Assembly (NCBI GenBank): GCA_037349495.1
Contig: CP140204.1
Location: 310,001-374,000 of the forward strand
DNA length: 64,000 nucleotides
DNA from: Lotmaria passim
Lineage: Eukaryota; Euglenozoa; Kinetoplastea; Trypanosomatida; Trypanosomatidae
Direction: 5' to 3'
Part shown: in pieces, positions 1-11,300 of the stretch
Numbering within the stretch: position 1 is the first letter of the stretch
Layout: each line of letters starts with the position of its first letter
Notes under the pieces: model-generated
What the model saw: only the letters and a program-made list of their open reading frames with translations
What the model was told of the DNA's origin: nothing
Databases searched by the model: none
Translations under genes and position numbers: made by a program

Positions 1-462
1 GACGCGCGCGTGGACGGCGAAGTGGTGCAGCGCGTGGGTCCTGCCCTACGCCTGCAGCTCGACTCGACCAGGACGATGGCGCTACTGATGCCGCCGATGC
101 GCAGCAACCCGTTGCAAAGCACCGCCGAGGAGTCCGTGTGGCTCTACGCCCAGCAGGTGCACCCCGAAATGCTTGCACAGCTCCGTGATAAATTGCAGAA
201 GCTACATGACAAGGGGGAGTCGACAGCAGCGACGTACGAGGCGGTGGCGCTGGCTGACGTGGCGAAGGTGTCCAGCGACGCCATCACGGTGACGGCCGTC
301 ACACAAATTCAGGAGCGCCGTGCCGCGCAGACCCTGCCTATGGCCACGACGGCGCCGCAGCGTCCGCCAACGCCGCCGCCGCCGTCGCTGGAGCCTCGTC
401 CGGAGTTGCAGCCGCTGTACGACGCCAAGGCGCGTCGCGATGAAGCCGAAGCAGAGCAGTAG
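1..462 (+). CDS. unknown protein, C-terminal part (5' end outside window)
   Basis: The reading frame is open from the first base of the window to a TAG at 460-462, so only the last 153 residues are seen. The visible part has no domain I recognise. It is rich in Ala and Gln in the middle, then has a proline-rich stretch (about residues 117-132) and ends in a charged tail rich in Ala, Glu and Arg. The base composition (GC-rich third positions) matches the other coding regions and contrasts with the T-rich DNA that follows, which supports real coding sequence. It is the first of five genes read rightward. A GTG near base 10 is not a credible start; the true start lies upstream of the window. I do not assign a function. 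Confidence 0.7.
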   Translation, partial: DARVDGEVVQRVGPALRLQLDSTRTMALLMPPMRSNPLQSTAEESVWLYAQQVHPEMLAQLRDKLQKLHDKGESTAATYEAVALADVAKVSSDAITVTAVTQIQERRAAQTLPMATTAPQRPPTPPPPSLEPRPELQPLYDAKARRDEAEAEQ

Positions 463-1645
463 GCAAGAACAGGCACGCTTGCGTCGCTGCTGTACCGAGT
501 GCAAAGGCATCTGACAAGTAGGTCTAAAAGAAAAAGAAGGGAAAGGAAGGAAAAACAAAATGCGGTATGCTGATCTAGAAATGTACAAAAGAAGGCTCGG
601 TTTTCCTCCCTTCTTTTTTTTTTTACCACTGCCATTGTAAGCCACGTTTCCCCTCTGAGGAGTACTGATGTATCATTACATGTTTGTGTCAACACTAATG
701 GAATTGAGAGACGTAAGCGTTTTTGCTCGTTAAGTTGCGACTTTGTAGTCCTGTCATAGGGCGCAATGCAGTACTGGAATCCTCCGTGACTCTTCATTTT
801 TTTTTTCTTTTCATCAGTCATGGTCGAGCCCGTTATGTTGCGGTGCGGTTCTTTTGTATAAAGTCTGCGGGAGAACCTCTTTTTTTTTTTTCTTCTGCAT
901 CAAGAGGCGCCAAAGACTGAGATAATGATGCCGAACCTCATGAGCACTCATGTGGTGCTGCGCCTCTCATTTTTTTTTTTTTTCGAGTAGGGCTTTCGAA
1001 GGTCTCCCTCCTCTTTTTGTGAAACGTTGTTTTTCATATGTGCCTTTCTGTCTTTCTATTGCCTTTTGTGTACTTCTCCTGTTCTCTCATTTTCGTCACT
1101 GGGGGACAACTTCTCGTCGTCTGGCACTTGAATTACACTTAAAACACACACGACACACATACATTGCACGTGCCTTTTTCATGCTAGCACAAGAAGTAAA
1201 AAAGGAAAAGGTCCAGAAGCACGTTTCTCTCTCTTTCTTTTTTTTTTAATTGCCAAGGCTCCCACCTCTTTTTTTCTCGAAAGTTGTGATCACAGTCTTT
1301 TCATACATCGCCGTGTGCAAGTCAGCTAAAGAGTACTGTCTTTTTTTTTTTTTCTGGTACGCAACTTTTTTTTTTCACCTTGTCGGAGCAGAAGAAGACA
1401 ACAGCTGACATAGCACTTCACGCATAATTCAGTCACATACACACGCTTGTTGGACCAGTTGTGTGTGTGCGCGCATCATAGAGCACATAAACACCTCAGA
1501 TCATAGAAAGACCTTTTTCTGCCTGCTTTTGGAATCAAATTTGAACCGTAGTGTACATAACAGCAACAACAAAAAGGAAAACACACGTATCAGAAGAAGA
1601 GAGAAAAAAAACGGATCACCGGAGTCTTTTTAAACTAAAAGCATC
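463..1645. other. intergenic region before the kleisin gene
   Basis: No gene seen. It is T-rich with many homopolymer runs of 10-13 T (for example 961-973, 1340-1352, 1366-1376). The last runs, followed by AG near 1387, are plausible trans-splice acceptor signals for the downstream gene, which would leave a 5' UTR of roughly 260 bases. The first part must hold the 3' UTR and polyadenylation sites of the preceding gene. Confidence 0.6.
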
Positions 1646-3334
1646 ATGTTTTTTTCTACCTACGTGCTCACCAAGAAGGGCCCACTTGCGAAAGTGTGGC
1701 TGGCTGCCCACTGGGACAAGCGCCTCACCCGCAACGAGGTGAAGGTGGTCGACCTCAGTCAGACCATCCTCCACATTGTCCGTCCTGTTGTCCCCATCGC
1801 CCTCCGCACCTCTGGTGAGTTGCTCGTCGGCGTGGTGCGCATCTATGCGTTGAAGGTGAAGCACCTGCTGAAAGAGGCAACGGAGGCGACTCTCTTTTTG
1901 CGTGTCACGACGTTGGCCACCAAAGGCAGCCGCGCCACCCTCTCGGCTCAGCACCGCAGCACCACCATCGACGGCGTCATCGCACCGCAGAAGGGCGACG
2001 TGGACGCCGTGACGTTCGACTGGGACGCGGCCGTGACGGCCAAGCACGGCGCCGCGGCCGACGCGGCCGACGCGCTGCTTGACGGCCGCTTTGACGCCAT
2101 CGCCGACCTTCTCGGCAGCGGCCACCTCGTCGAGGGCCCGGAGGGGGAGCGGGACGACGCCCTGCTCGCGTCGGCGTGGTACACGGTGCAGCCCACCTCG
2201 CATGCGGCCGAGGAGCTGCGCAACACGCAGCACGACTACGACGAGATTGCGAAGATGCGGGCGGATTTGATGGCTTTTGGCGAGCGGACAAGCGGGAGTG
2301 CCAGCACGAGCAAGAGCAAGTCGAGCCTCGCCAGCATGGAAAAAGGCCGCGGCAGCGTCGCGGTGGACGCGCAGGCGGGCATGCCCTACCCGGAGATGGG
2401 CGATGAGCTGGACATTGGCGTGCCGCCGCCAGACGAACTTCCGTTTGGCTTCCCCACGATGGACGGACAGGAGGTGGCGGGGGCGATGCCTACAGACCCG
2501 TTCCTGCTGCCAGATGCGATGACGGCCGACGACGACGAGGCCACGGGCCGCCTCTCGCGCGCGGCTCGCAAGCCACGCGTGGTGAACATGCTCGACCTCG
2601 CCTCGACCACGCTCTCCCGCGAGGCCTTTGAGAAGTGCATGACGAACCGCAGCGACATTCTAAACGGCGAGCCACGTCGCGGCCCATATGACGCGCAGGA
2701 GGAGGCGGACCGGTGCATTCTCGCTGCTGCTGCAACGTCGAGCGCCGCCGACGCCGCGCCGCTGTCCGCCGTGGCCGGGACGGCGCTGCGGGACGTCTTC
2801 GCTGCGGCGCTGCGGCGAAGCGCCGAGACAGCCGCCGCGGAGGCTGCGCGGGCTGCGCAGACGTCACCGCAGCGTCGCAGCGGTGGGTCGGGGCTGCACG
2901 CGGCGGCCGACGACGATTACGCCAGTGGTGCGGCCGCGGCGGTGGTGGAGGAGGCGAACGCGACGTCACTAGAGGTGAGTCCTGAGCAGCAGCTTCGCAA
3001 GCGCAGCCGTGATGAGGAGACGGAGGAGGCTATCGGGCTGTCAGCCAGCGTGCGGCATACGCTGGGCCGCCTTCGCACGGAACTGACGCAGCGCGCGGCA
3101 GCCGCCAGTCGCAAGAAGCCGCGCACCGAGCTGTCCGCCGCTTCCCTGGTGGGGACGAGCTGCACGGTACAAGACGTGTGCCGGGGCTTGCGCCGCCGTG
3201 ACGCCGCTCGCACCTTTGTGGATGTGTTGGCGCTGGCTTCGAAGCAGTACGTGTCGGCGCATCAGCAGAAGACACTCGGCGACATTACCGTGACGCTGAA
3301 CGAGAATGCAGTCAGTCTCTTCGCCGCAGCATAA
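1646..3334 (+). CDS. SCC1: cohesin kleisin subunit Rad21/SCC1
   Basis: This 562-residue protein has the kleisin layout. The N-terminal Rad21/Rec8 domain (about 1-100) opens with MFFSTYVLTKKGPLAKVWLA and continues with HWDKRLTRNEV and a stretch ending in YALKVKHLLKEATEA, which in the family contacts the SMC3 coiled coil. The middle is long, acidic and Ala-rich with low complexity, as expected of the linker that carries separase sites. The C-terminal winged helix (about 525-560) reads ARTFVDVLALASKQYVSAHQ then GDITVTL, the part that binds the SMC1 head. Family knowledge: the protein closes the cohesin ring and is cut at anaphase. The first ATG fits the family N-terminus exactly. Whether it is mitotic SCC1 or meiotic REC8 is not settled by sequence; its full-length, ordinary form favours SCC1. 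Confidence 0.88.
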   Translation: MFFSTYVLTKKGPLAKVWLAAHWDKRLTRNEVKVVDLSQTILHIVRPVVPIALRTSGELLVGVVRIYALKVKHLLKEATEATLFLRVTTLATKGSRATLSAQHRSTTIDGVIAPQKGDVDAVTFDWDAAVTAKHGAAADAADALLDGRFDAIADLLGSGHLVEGPEGERDDALLASAWYTVQPTSHAAEELRNTQHDYDEIAKMRADLMAFGERTSGSASTSKSKSSLASMEKGRGSVAVDAQAGMPYPEMGDELDIGVPPPDELPFGFPTMDGQEVAGAMPTDPFLLPDAMTADDDEATGRLSRAARKPRVVNMLDLASTTLSREAFEKCMTNRSDILNGEPRRGPYDAQEEADRCILAAAATSSAADAAPLSAVAGTALRDVFAAALRRSAETAAAEAARAAQTSPQRRSGGSGLHAAADDDYASGAAAAVVEEANATSLEVSPEQQLRKRSRDEETEEAIGLSASVRHTLGRLRTELTQRAAAASRKKPRTELSAASLVGTSCTVQDVCRGLRRRDAARTFVDVLALASKQYVSAHQQKTLGDITVTLNENAVSLFAAA

Positions 3335-4526
3335 GGATGCAACAGCGCAGTCTAGTCAGCGCGCTTATTTACTTTTTTGTCTCTTTTTCTTTTTTTTTTT
3401 TTCCCCTTTTGGTATGACGCGAGTTGACGCGAACTGAACTACTTTGCACTTATAGAGAAAAAGAGGAAGCAAAACAGAAAGGGAAAAAATGTGAGTAGAA
3501 CTGATATCCAGCACGACGGAACGACAGGACCGGCCTCATGCTGGCCGAGGCTCGCTGTTTTTTTTTTTTTTTTGTGTGTGTGTTCCCTTTTTCCTTTTTT
3601 CGTAAATGAACTCTTCGACACCAAGTGGCAACAGTGGAAAACAAAGGACTGCCAGATTTGTGCGAATGTGAACGATTCACACAGAGCCGCATAGAAGGTG
3701 ACTGACACCAATTTTATAGAAGTGATAGACTTTCTTTCTAGTTACACGTGTAACTTTTTTTTTTGTGTAGTTTTTGCCTTTCGGACCTTTGTACGCACAA
3801 GCGGCCACGCAACTGTCTTGTACCTCAACTTCTTTTTTCTTTTTCACTCTATAAACAGTCCAACAGTAACGCAGCGTGGAACTTCCCTTGTGCTTTTCGC
3901 TCACACATATATTCTGTTGTCTCTAATGCGAATAGAAAAGGAGCAGATAGACGGCTTTGACGTCTGTATCAGTGGGCAAAAAAAGCACTTTTTTTTTTTG
4001 TCTTGCTATCGAAGAGAAACAAAAAGAAATCAATAAACTGCGGTTAGGTGGGTTCGCAATTGGTGACTGAGAAAAAAAAAAAAAAAGACACGCTTAACAA
4101 TGTAGTTTCCGAAGGAATGCTAGCGGAAGCACTTTTTTTTTTTTGAATCTCTTTTGCAGTACTTGTGCTGCGGCTTTATTTTATATCTCCTCTCCTCTCA
4201 CACCATCATTTCTTTTTTTTCTTCTTCTTTTTCTCCTTTTCGGTTACAGGAAGAAGAAAAGAAGAAGAAGAAAAAAAAACGCCAGTAAAAAGGATAGAGT
4301 GACATTAGTGCGTTGCAGAAGAAAAAACGAAACAGTAAAAAGCAGCCTCCTTTTCAACTGTAAGGCACAGTACACATAGGTGCAGTTTCTATTTTAAGAG
4401 CATACATACACATCTGTATATTCCTACGAAGTCCTACGTATAGTTAGCTGCCGTCGCAGCGCGCTCCATTCCCTATCATCTTTTTTTTTTTTTACTTCTA
4501 TTGTCGGGAGTGTAGGCTGATCGACC
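3335..4526. other. intergenic region before the methyltransferase gene
   Basis: No gene seen. It contains several T or A runs and a GAAGAA-rich stretch near 4250-4280. A T14 run at 4480-4493 followed by AG at 4509-4510 is the likely trans-splice acceptor for the next gene, giving a 5' UTR of about 16 bases. Confidence 0.6.
4480..4510 (+). promoter_or_regulatory. predicted trans-splice acceptor
   Basis: A T14 tract (4480-4493) is followed by mostly pyrimidine sequence and the first AG at 4509-4510, sixteen bases before the methyltransferase ATG. This is the standard layout for spliced-leader addition in trypanosomatids. Confidence 0.6.
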
Positions 4527-5252
4527 ATGTCAAAGTATGCCAATCCCGAGTACTGGGAGGACCGCTATCGGAGCAACGACACCACATTCGACTGGTTCGT
4601 CACCTACGACAACTTGCAGACAATTCTCCGCCCGCTGCTGCAGCCTGCAGAGCAGATTCGCGTTTTGGTCGTCGGCTGCGGCAACAGTCGTCTTTCTGCC
4701 AGTCTCTACGAAAACCTCAACATCAAAAAGATCACGAACGTGGACGTCTCGCCGACCGTTATTAGTCAGATGCAGCGCCGTTACTCGGAGATGAACGAGA
4801 TGCAGTGGATCTGCGCGGATTTGCTCACGACGCCAATCGAGAAGCTGATGCTGGAACTGTGTCCGAACGACTACCTCTACGACTTTATTCTGGACAAGGG
4901 TCTCGTAGACAGCATCCTCGGCGGTGCAAACTCCTTCCACAACCTATATATCTTCAACAAGAACATGTCGCGTCTGCTGAAGCGCGGCGGCCGCTTCGTA
5001 GTCGTTTCCTATGGATCCCCCGAGACGCGCATGGACCACTTTCGCCGCAAGAAGCTGAACTTCGACGTGGAGCATAAACTGCTGGAGAAGCCGATGCTGA
5101 CGTCCTCTACGGCGAGCCCCACCGGGCACTACCACGTGTATATTATGGTCAAGGTGGGCGCCAAGCAAGGGGCTGCAGCGGACGACGGTGAGTCGGAGGA
5201 GGAAGACGACTTTTACGATCGCTTCATGACGCAGAACACCGCGACAAGTTGA
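4527..5252 (+). CDS. METTL13/EEF1AKMT-type SAM-dependent methyltransferase
   Basis: This 241-residue class I methyltransferase begins with the family signature PEYWEDRYR and FDWF (about residues 8-24). Motif I, VLVVGCGNSRLS (46-57), is the SAM-binding glycine loop. ITNVDVSPTVISQM (about 69-82) holds the acidic residue that contacts the ribose of SAM. WICADL (about 94-99) and YDFILDKGLVDSIL (118-131) follow, the latter matching the DKG(T/L)xDAL motif of METTL13, EEF1AKMT4 and related enzymes. The tail (about 210-241) is acidic and likely disordered. Known relatives methylate eEF1A lysines or its N-terminus; the substrate here is inference only. A strong T14 tract with AG ends about 16 bases before the ATG, which supports the chosen start. 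Confidence 0.85.
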   Translation: MSKYANPEYWEDRYRSNDTTFDWFVTYDNLQTILRPLLQPAEQIRVLVVGCGNSRLSASLYENLNIKKITNVDVSPTVISQMQRRYSEMNEMQWICADLLTTPIEKLMLELCPNDYLYDFILDKGLVDSILGGANSFHNLYIFNKNMSRLLKRGGRFVVVSYGSPETRMDHFRRKKLNFDVEHKLLEKPMLTSSTASPTGHYHVYIMVKVGAKQGAAADDGESEEEDDFYDRFMTQNTATS

Positions 5253-8200
5253 GCGGGGAACGGGAAGGAACAACAACAACAACAAAAAAAAAAAAACAGG
5301 AGAGGAGACGATTTGCACCTGCTCGTTGTTGGTGATGCATGCGTGATGGTGGGAGATGTTGTTGTTGCTGTTTGATGTACATAGTGAAGGTTGCTTCATA
5401 TTTCTCTTTTTTCCTTCTGTTTGTTCTGACCATGCAGTGCACTGCTTCCTTTACTGTGTGAAAGGAGGTGCGCAGGCGAGGGTGCCTCGACGGTATCTTG
5501 CGCCTCTTACTATTATTGTGCTTCCTTTGTTATCACGTAAAGGGCCAATGCAAAGTGGTCTCACCGTGTTCTCGGGTAAGCCAACTTCTTCCTTGTCCAA
5601 AAAAAAAAAAAAAACTCTGTGCTTTTCAAAGAATGGCCACGTGAAGTGATCTAATCGGGTTGTTAACTCTGCGACAAATCGAGGAAACAGACTAACTTTT
5701 TTTTTTCTCATAAATTGTTGGCTACAGTCCGTTCTCCGAAAAGAGGAGAAAAGAAAAAGGAACAGTGACTCTCAAATCGCGTAGTTTTACGTTACTTCTG
5801 TGCTTTCTCCTTTTTTATTTATTTTTGCGGAAGCTGCTACATTTCACGAGCTTCTCAGCGTGAGAGAAATAAGAAGAACATGTCTACTGGTTCAAAGCCA
5901 CTGATTGCCTTGTTGCTCGCTTTTTTTCCCCTTTTCTTCCCCCTTTTTTCAAATGTAAACTCTACTTAACTGGCTTGTGCTGTGCATTTGTATCGCGTGA
6001 CTGCACGCCACCGGCGTCATTATGGACTGTGGTGCTCTTACGTGAATGCACACACACATGCATACATACACACACATGCTTTCTCATGCAATAAAAAACC
6101 GCACCTGTGCTTCATTTTCCCAACACATTGAGGAAGAGATCCATTTCTTTTTTTACGAGGTTTTAACCTCCTTCTTCTCTCTTCTTTTTCATCTCGACAA
6201 CTGCTCACAAGCAAACAGTTACATTTAGTCTTTGTAAGTCTCGCTTGTGAGTTACTCGCCTTCACTTCGTTTTTGTTTTCTAATACCTAGCACACGTACT
6301 CATAAACAAACAAGGGAAGCAAACTCTCGTCTCATTACTTTACTTTCATTTTTTTTTCTTTGCTCAAACAGCTTTGTGGCATTTTTGGAGTTTAACGCAC
6401 GGATAGAGCGCTGACACAAGAAAATCTGTACATACACCAAATTCCATACACGCACACAAACGCACACACGTATACAAGCACACCTTTTTTTTCCCTTAGC
6501 TTTCTGTGGTTTCCTGCCTCGACTTTTTTTTTCTTTCTTGTGCGACGTTTGCTTCGTTCCCGTCTTGCTTTCAGCTGCTTGTGCTAGTATTAAAAAATAC
6601 GTGTCTGTCGTTTTTTCCTCTTTCTTCTTCACTTGCAACGTCTCTAGTTGCAAGTGATTAAAACGGAAGGGCCTGCACGCACTACAGCGAAGATAAGAAG
6701 CTTGTTGTCCTGATCAAACCCAGTGGCTTTTCAGCCAGTTTTTCGTTTTACTATTGTTCTTTTTTTTTTTTCTTTCATTTCATTCTTTATCTACTTTTCT
6801 TGCTTTTTTCATCCCCAGTGTTTGTTTGATTTTAGACCACACAACATTTTTTTCTTTCTCATCTATTTAGCACAGTTCGTTTTTTTTTGTACCTTTACGT
6901 TCCTCTTTTTTTTATTCTGTTCTTATAAGCTCTTTTTTTAAATAAGCACTCGCACACTCGTTCCTGTGGTTTCATATAGTACCCAAAGAGAGAGAGAGAA
7001 GCGGACGAAGATACACACACACGCACACACACGTAGCAGAAGATTGAGGGAAACGCCGTAAATAACGTTGTGGATAGCGTTTTCCGTTCTTGAAGCTGTT
7101 GTTGGTCTCCACTGTCTCGACTCTCTTTACTTATAACCTTGTGTTTTGTGTGGCGTGGGGAAAAAAAAAAAACGAACATTATTATATCTAGTCTTCTAAA
7201 GCAGTTGTATTTACTCCGGAAGCGTAGCGGTAGTTAGCCCTGGTAAAAAAAGAAAAAAGAACATACACACAGAGGCACGCAAAGCTCTTTTTTGTGCCTT
7301 TTTTTTCTTTCTTTCTTGCATATCAGTCGAGTTTTGTTGAACGCACGTTGAATCACTATCCAACGTGAAGAACAGCAAGCATCTTTCATCGAGTCCTTTT
7401 CTTTTCTGTTTTTCGCCTAGTGTTTTGTTGTTTTCTTTGTTGGTGTTAGCTCGTTTTCTCTTCGTGCTGTTTTCTTCATTTTACTTCGTCACCGACGGCT
7501 GAGAATTGGCTGGCAGCCCCACCTTTTTTTCCTTTTTTTTTTGTCGACTGGTGTGCTGCTTAAAAAAGAGAGGAAAAAGAGAGACAGTACAATAACAACA
7601 ACAACGCGCCTTGCCTTTTTGTCTTTCTGTTGCGTTTTGCTGCATCGCGCGCCTGTTTTTTTTTTTTTTCTCTTCTGTGTATCTTTGACCTCTGTACTGC
7701 AACCACTCCAAAGTGCGTTGCCTTGTCGTTTCTTTTTTTTTTTTTTTCGTTTCTAACTCTCCCACAAGGACATCAAGCACGCGAGGCTTTTCGGAGAACA
7801 AAAAAGCGTCCACGCGAAAAAAGTTCGACCGAAAAGCCCTTTTCCCTTTTTTCATTGCGCCTTTTTTCCAGCTCCTTATCAGTCTAGATACCCGCACACG
7901 CACACAACATAACTCTTCACTCTTTTCACCGGTGCTCTCTTGTTAGTGCATCTACGCACCACAACTTCCTGTTTTTTTTTTTTCTGAAAGACTGCCTTTA
8001 CGCAAAAGACTCTTTCCTTCTCTTGGCGCGATTTGTATTCAAAAAGCAGTTTTTCCTTTTTGACCACGTGACTTTTTTTTTTTTCTCTCTTACGAAACGG
8101 ACGAGGCACAACATCCAGTTGAAAAGCCCCCCTTTTTTTTTTCATTTTCTCTTTTTTGTGTGTGCTTGTGAGAGACAGCATCGTCTAACCACGCAGGTAT

Positions 8201-8285
8201 CGAAAAAGGGGGAAAAACCTGTATAGGCCCTTTTTTTTTTTGTTGCGCATACATATACGCTTTTTGTCACTGCTGTCTTCTCCCG
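5253..8285. other. 3-kb stretch without a recognisable gene
   Basis: I find no credible protein gene on either strand in about 3 kb within the rightward unit. Open frames here are short and made largely of Phe/Lys homopolymer translation. The DNA has dozens of T or A runs, short CA/AC microsatellites (6046-6080, 7012-7032) and GA repeats near 6989-7000. It may hold long UTRs of the flanking genes, small RNA genes I cannot recognise by eye, or a decayed gene. Confidence 0.5.
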
Positions 8286-8314
8286 TTTTTTTCTTTTTTT
8301 TTTTTTCTCCGCAG
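8286..8314 (+). promoter_or_regulatory. predicted trans-splice acceptor that decides a start
   Basis: An almost pure pyrimidine tract (8286-8310) ends in GCAG with AG at 8313-8314. The next ATG, at 8324, is nine bases downstream. The in-frame upstream ATG at 8240 would translate this tract as a run of Phe and would be missing from the spliced mRNA. Confidence 0.75.
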
Positions 8315-8323
8315 GTCGTGGCA

Positions 8324-11300
8324 ATGTTCGAGACGACCAACTCCTCCCACAGCACTCCGCGCAGTGGACCGTCTGAGCAGGGCCCGCTGCCTTCTTTCGT
8401 GGTGACGTCGAGCAACGATACACCGGCGAAGGCGTCGTCGACGGTCACCCTGAATCCGGAGGCGCGCGAGTTCCACGTGACACCGTCCTTCGGCAGCTCT
8501 CTCTTCGCCATGCCGCAACAACAGCAGCAGCAGCCACGGTGGGGACCCGCCGCGATGGGCGACTTCCCGTGTTGGCCCTCTGGCAGCTCCCGCAGCTCGC
8601 CATCTCCACCACCAGGCGCCGTGGAGCCGCTGGACAGTGCTCGTCTGGTGAAGCTCACGGAGGCCTACATGCACGAACTGTACGACCGCCGCTGCAAGGA
8701 GGAGAACCTGCACATGGTTTCCGTCTTCCACTTACACCCCCGTACCACAAACAAGCAGCTCAGCAGCATCTTCTTCCCCACCGGGGCCTATGCGGCCGAG
8801 GTGCTCGAGCCACGGCAGATGCCGGACCCACTGGCCAACGCCTTTAACGCTGTCCGCCAACGCGCCGGTGCCGTCTTTTTCACCCGCAAGGATTTCGCGA
8901 TGGTCGGCGTGGAGAAGATACACGACTTCGTGCCGCACGGGCAGCACCAACCCCTCGTGGTGCGGTACTGTGGGCCTGACACGCAGGGCAGCCAGCAGCC
9001 GACGACCGCGAAGGCGTCGAGCCCTCCGAGTGCCCGGCCGACACCACCACAGGCACCGACACACTTCCGCGATGCCACGAACCCACGCGACGTCTTCCCG
9101 AGCAGCGCGGCACCGACCGCCCAGCCGCCGGTGCCCGCGCTGGACCGGCTTAGCAGCGGTTCCCCCACCAGCACCTACGACGTGATTGATCAGCACTTTT
9201 TGCAGAAGTACGCAGGAGAGAAGGTCTTCCTGGTCGGCGTGCACAACCTCGCCTACGGCACGAGTGCAAAGTCATTTTACAAGATGTTCTACCCGATGGG
9301 CGCCATCGACTCGGAGTTGCTGCCGCGGCCTGTTTCTGTCGACGGCAAGCTGCGCTGCAGCGGTGTGGCCATCTTCGGTTCTAAAGGCATGGCGATGGAG
9401 GCGGCGGAGAAGATCAACGACTTTGTGCCGCACGGCCAGCGCCGGCCCGTCGTTGCCCGCTTTCTCAACCGCACGCCAGCACCGCCGCTCGACATGACGG
9501 CTGCAGCGGTCGACCGACGCGAGGCGCCGTCGTACGGCACGCCGCTCGTCACCGCCTCCACTCCGCGAGCGAACGCCTCGGGCGCGTCCGCCAGCGCCAT
9601 CACGAACGGAGCGGCGCCGACTGCTGCGAGTGCTGCAACGGCGGCCCCTGTCACCTCTGCCGCGGCGCTCCTTCTCGCTATTGAGCGACAGCTGCGCGGC
9701 AAGACGGTGAGCGACAGCCAATTGGCTGCGGACATGTGCGCGCTGGTGCTGTGCAACGACAGCGGCGAGGCCGAGGCGAAGCGGCTGGCCGATGTGCTGC
9801 GCGACACGCTCCAGTCGATGGGCGACCATTCCACCATCCTCAGCAGCCCCCTCTCTGGAGCCCTCCGCACGGTGCACAGCACTCTCGGCATCCGTCTCCG
9901 CACCGCGCCGCCTAGCCCGGATGACAACGCCGCTGCGGCGAAGAAAGGCGTTGTGTTTATGCAGCTTATCGGACGCACCTTCATGATGCTGCTGGCCGAC
10001 ACCACCGCCGCACGGCAGACCCGCATCGTGGCCGCCGTGCAGTGTGCCTACCTCTACCAATACTCCTACCTGCCCAAGACACCGTTGTGCTTTGCCACCG
10101 TCCTTTTCCAGAACTGCGGCGCGGAGCTGCGAGCGGCGAAGGAGTTTCTTTGCCGCGAGGCCGAGGTGCCGTCCAGCATCGCAGAGGAGCGCCGACACCG
10201 GCCGTGGCTGACGCTGATGGACGCACTGCAGGAAATGGTGCTCGTGTGGAAGTCGCTGGACCCGCACCTCTACGCGCAGGACCCGGCACGTGACGATTAC
10301 GAGCGTTTCGTCCGCGACTTCCGCGGCGGCGGTAGTGGCGCGGGTGGCGTGCGTAGTCCCGTGAAAGCAGCGCAGACGGAGGCCGGCGTGGAGGCCTGCA
10401 CGCCGCGCAACGACACACTGGAGACGGGCACGGAGGGCGGCAACATCGGCTCGGGCTCCGGCAACGGGGCGAGCAGCAGCGCGAAGAAGTCGCAGCTCGT
10501 GACGCCAAGTGCGCGACCGACGCCGCGGCGCGTGGTGTCGAAGTCGTACAGCACCACCGCAAGCGACTGGAAGGGGAAGCAGAGCACGCCGGTGGGGGCG
10601 GCGGGTGGGGCGGTGCCGCCGCAGGTGATGCTGTCGAGCCCGGCCAGCGACTTCACGCAGGGTGCCTCGGAGTTCTCGGTCGAGAGCAGCGCGGTGGGCC
10701 CGTTCAACAATGCCCTCCGCTCTTGCGGCCTCACACCGCAGCACCCGAGCATGCGCTTCGCCTGGGGCTCGAAGGTAGCCGGCACGTCGCAGCCGTCGTC
10801 TGCGCCACCGGCGCCGACCGTCACGGCAGTCACCGGCCTCACGACGTCGCCCATGGCTGCTTCTGCGGTGGTGCCGTCCTCGGCGGCCTCCGCCGTCGGC
10901 GCTGAGCGCACTGACGCCGCTATGACGGAGTGCACGGTGTACATCACGAAGCTGCCTTCCTGCTTCACCGCGGCACAGGTGCGGCGACTGCTCTTGCACT
11001 TCGGCGACTTCCGCAAGGTGCGGCTGTGCCACGACGACAAGGAGACGACGCGCAGCGGCACGGCGGAGGCCTTGGCGGCCCACCAGCTCAAATTCCACGA
11101 GTTGTGCTTCGGCTTTGTCGAGTTCGTTGAGGCGGGCAGCGCGCGGGCGATGGTTGAGTTTTTCCGCAACGAGGTGCACACCACCACCGCTTTTGACTTT
11201 TTACGCACGCCAGGCGACGACGTCGCCTTCGACGAGGCGGAGCTGAACATGCTGCGCAGCACCCGCACTAGTCAGGCACGCAACCCGATCCATGACCAGC

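Noticed and set aside
8240-8323. Upstream in-frame ATG of the RNA-binding protein gene
   Set aside because: The extension translates the polypyrimidine tract and would be removed by spliced-leader addition at 8313-8314.
9272-11179. A 635-residue frame on the opposite strand of the RNA-binding protein gene
   Set aside because: It is a shadow frame in GC-rich coding DNA, rich in Arg/His low complexity, and against the direction of the unit.
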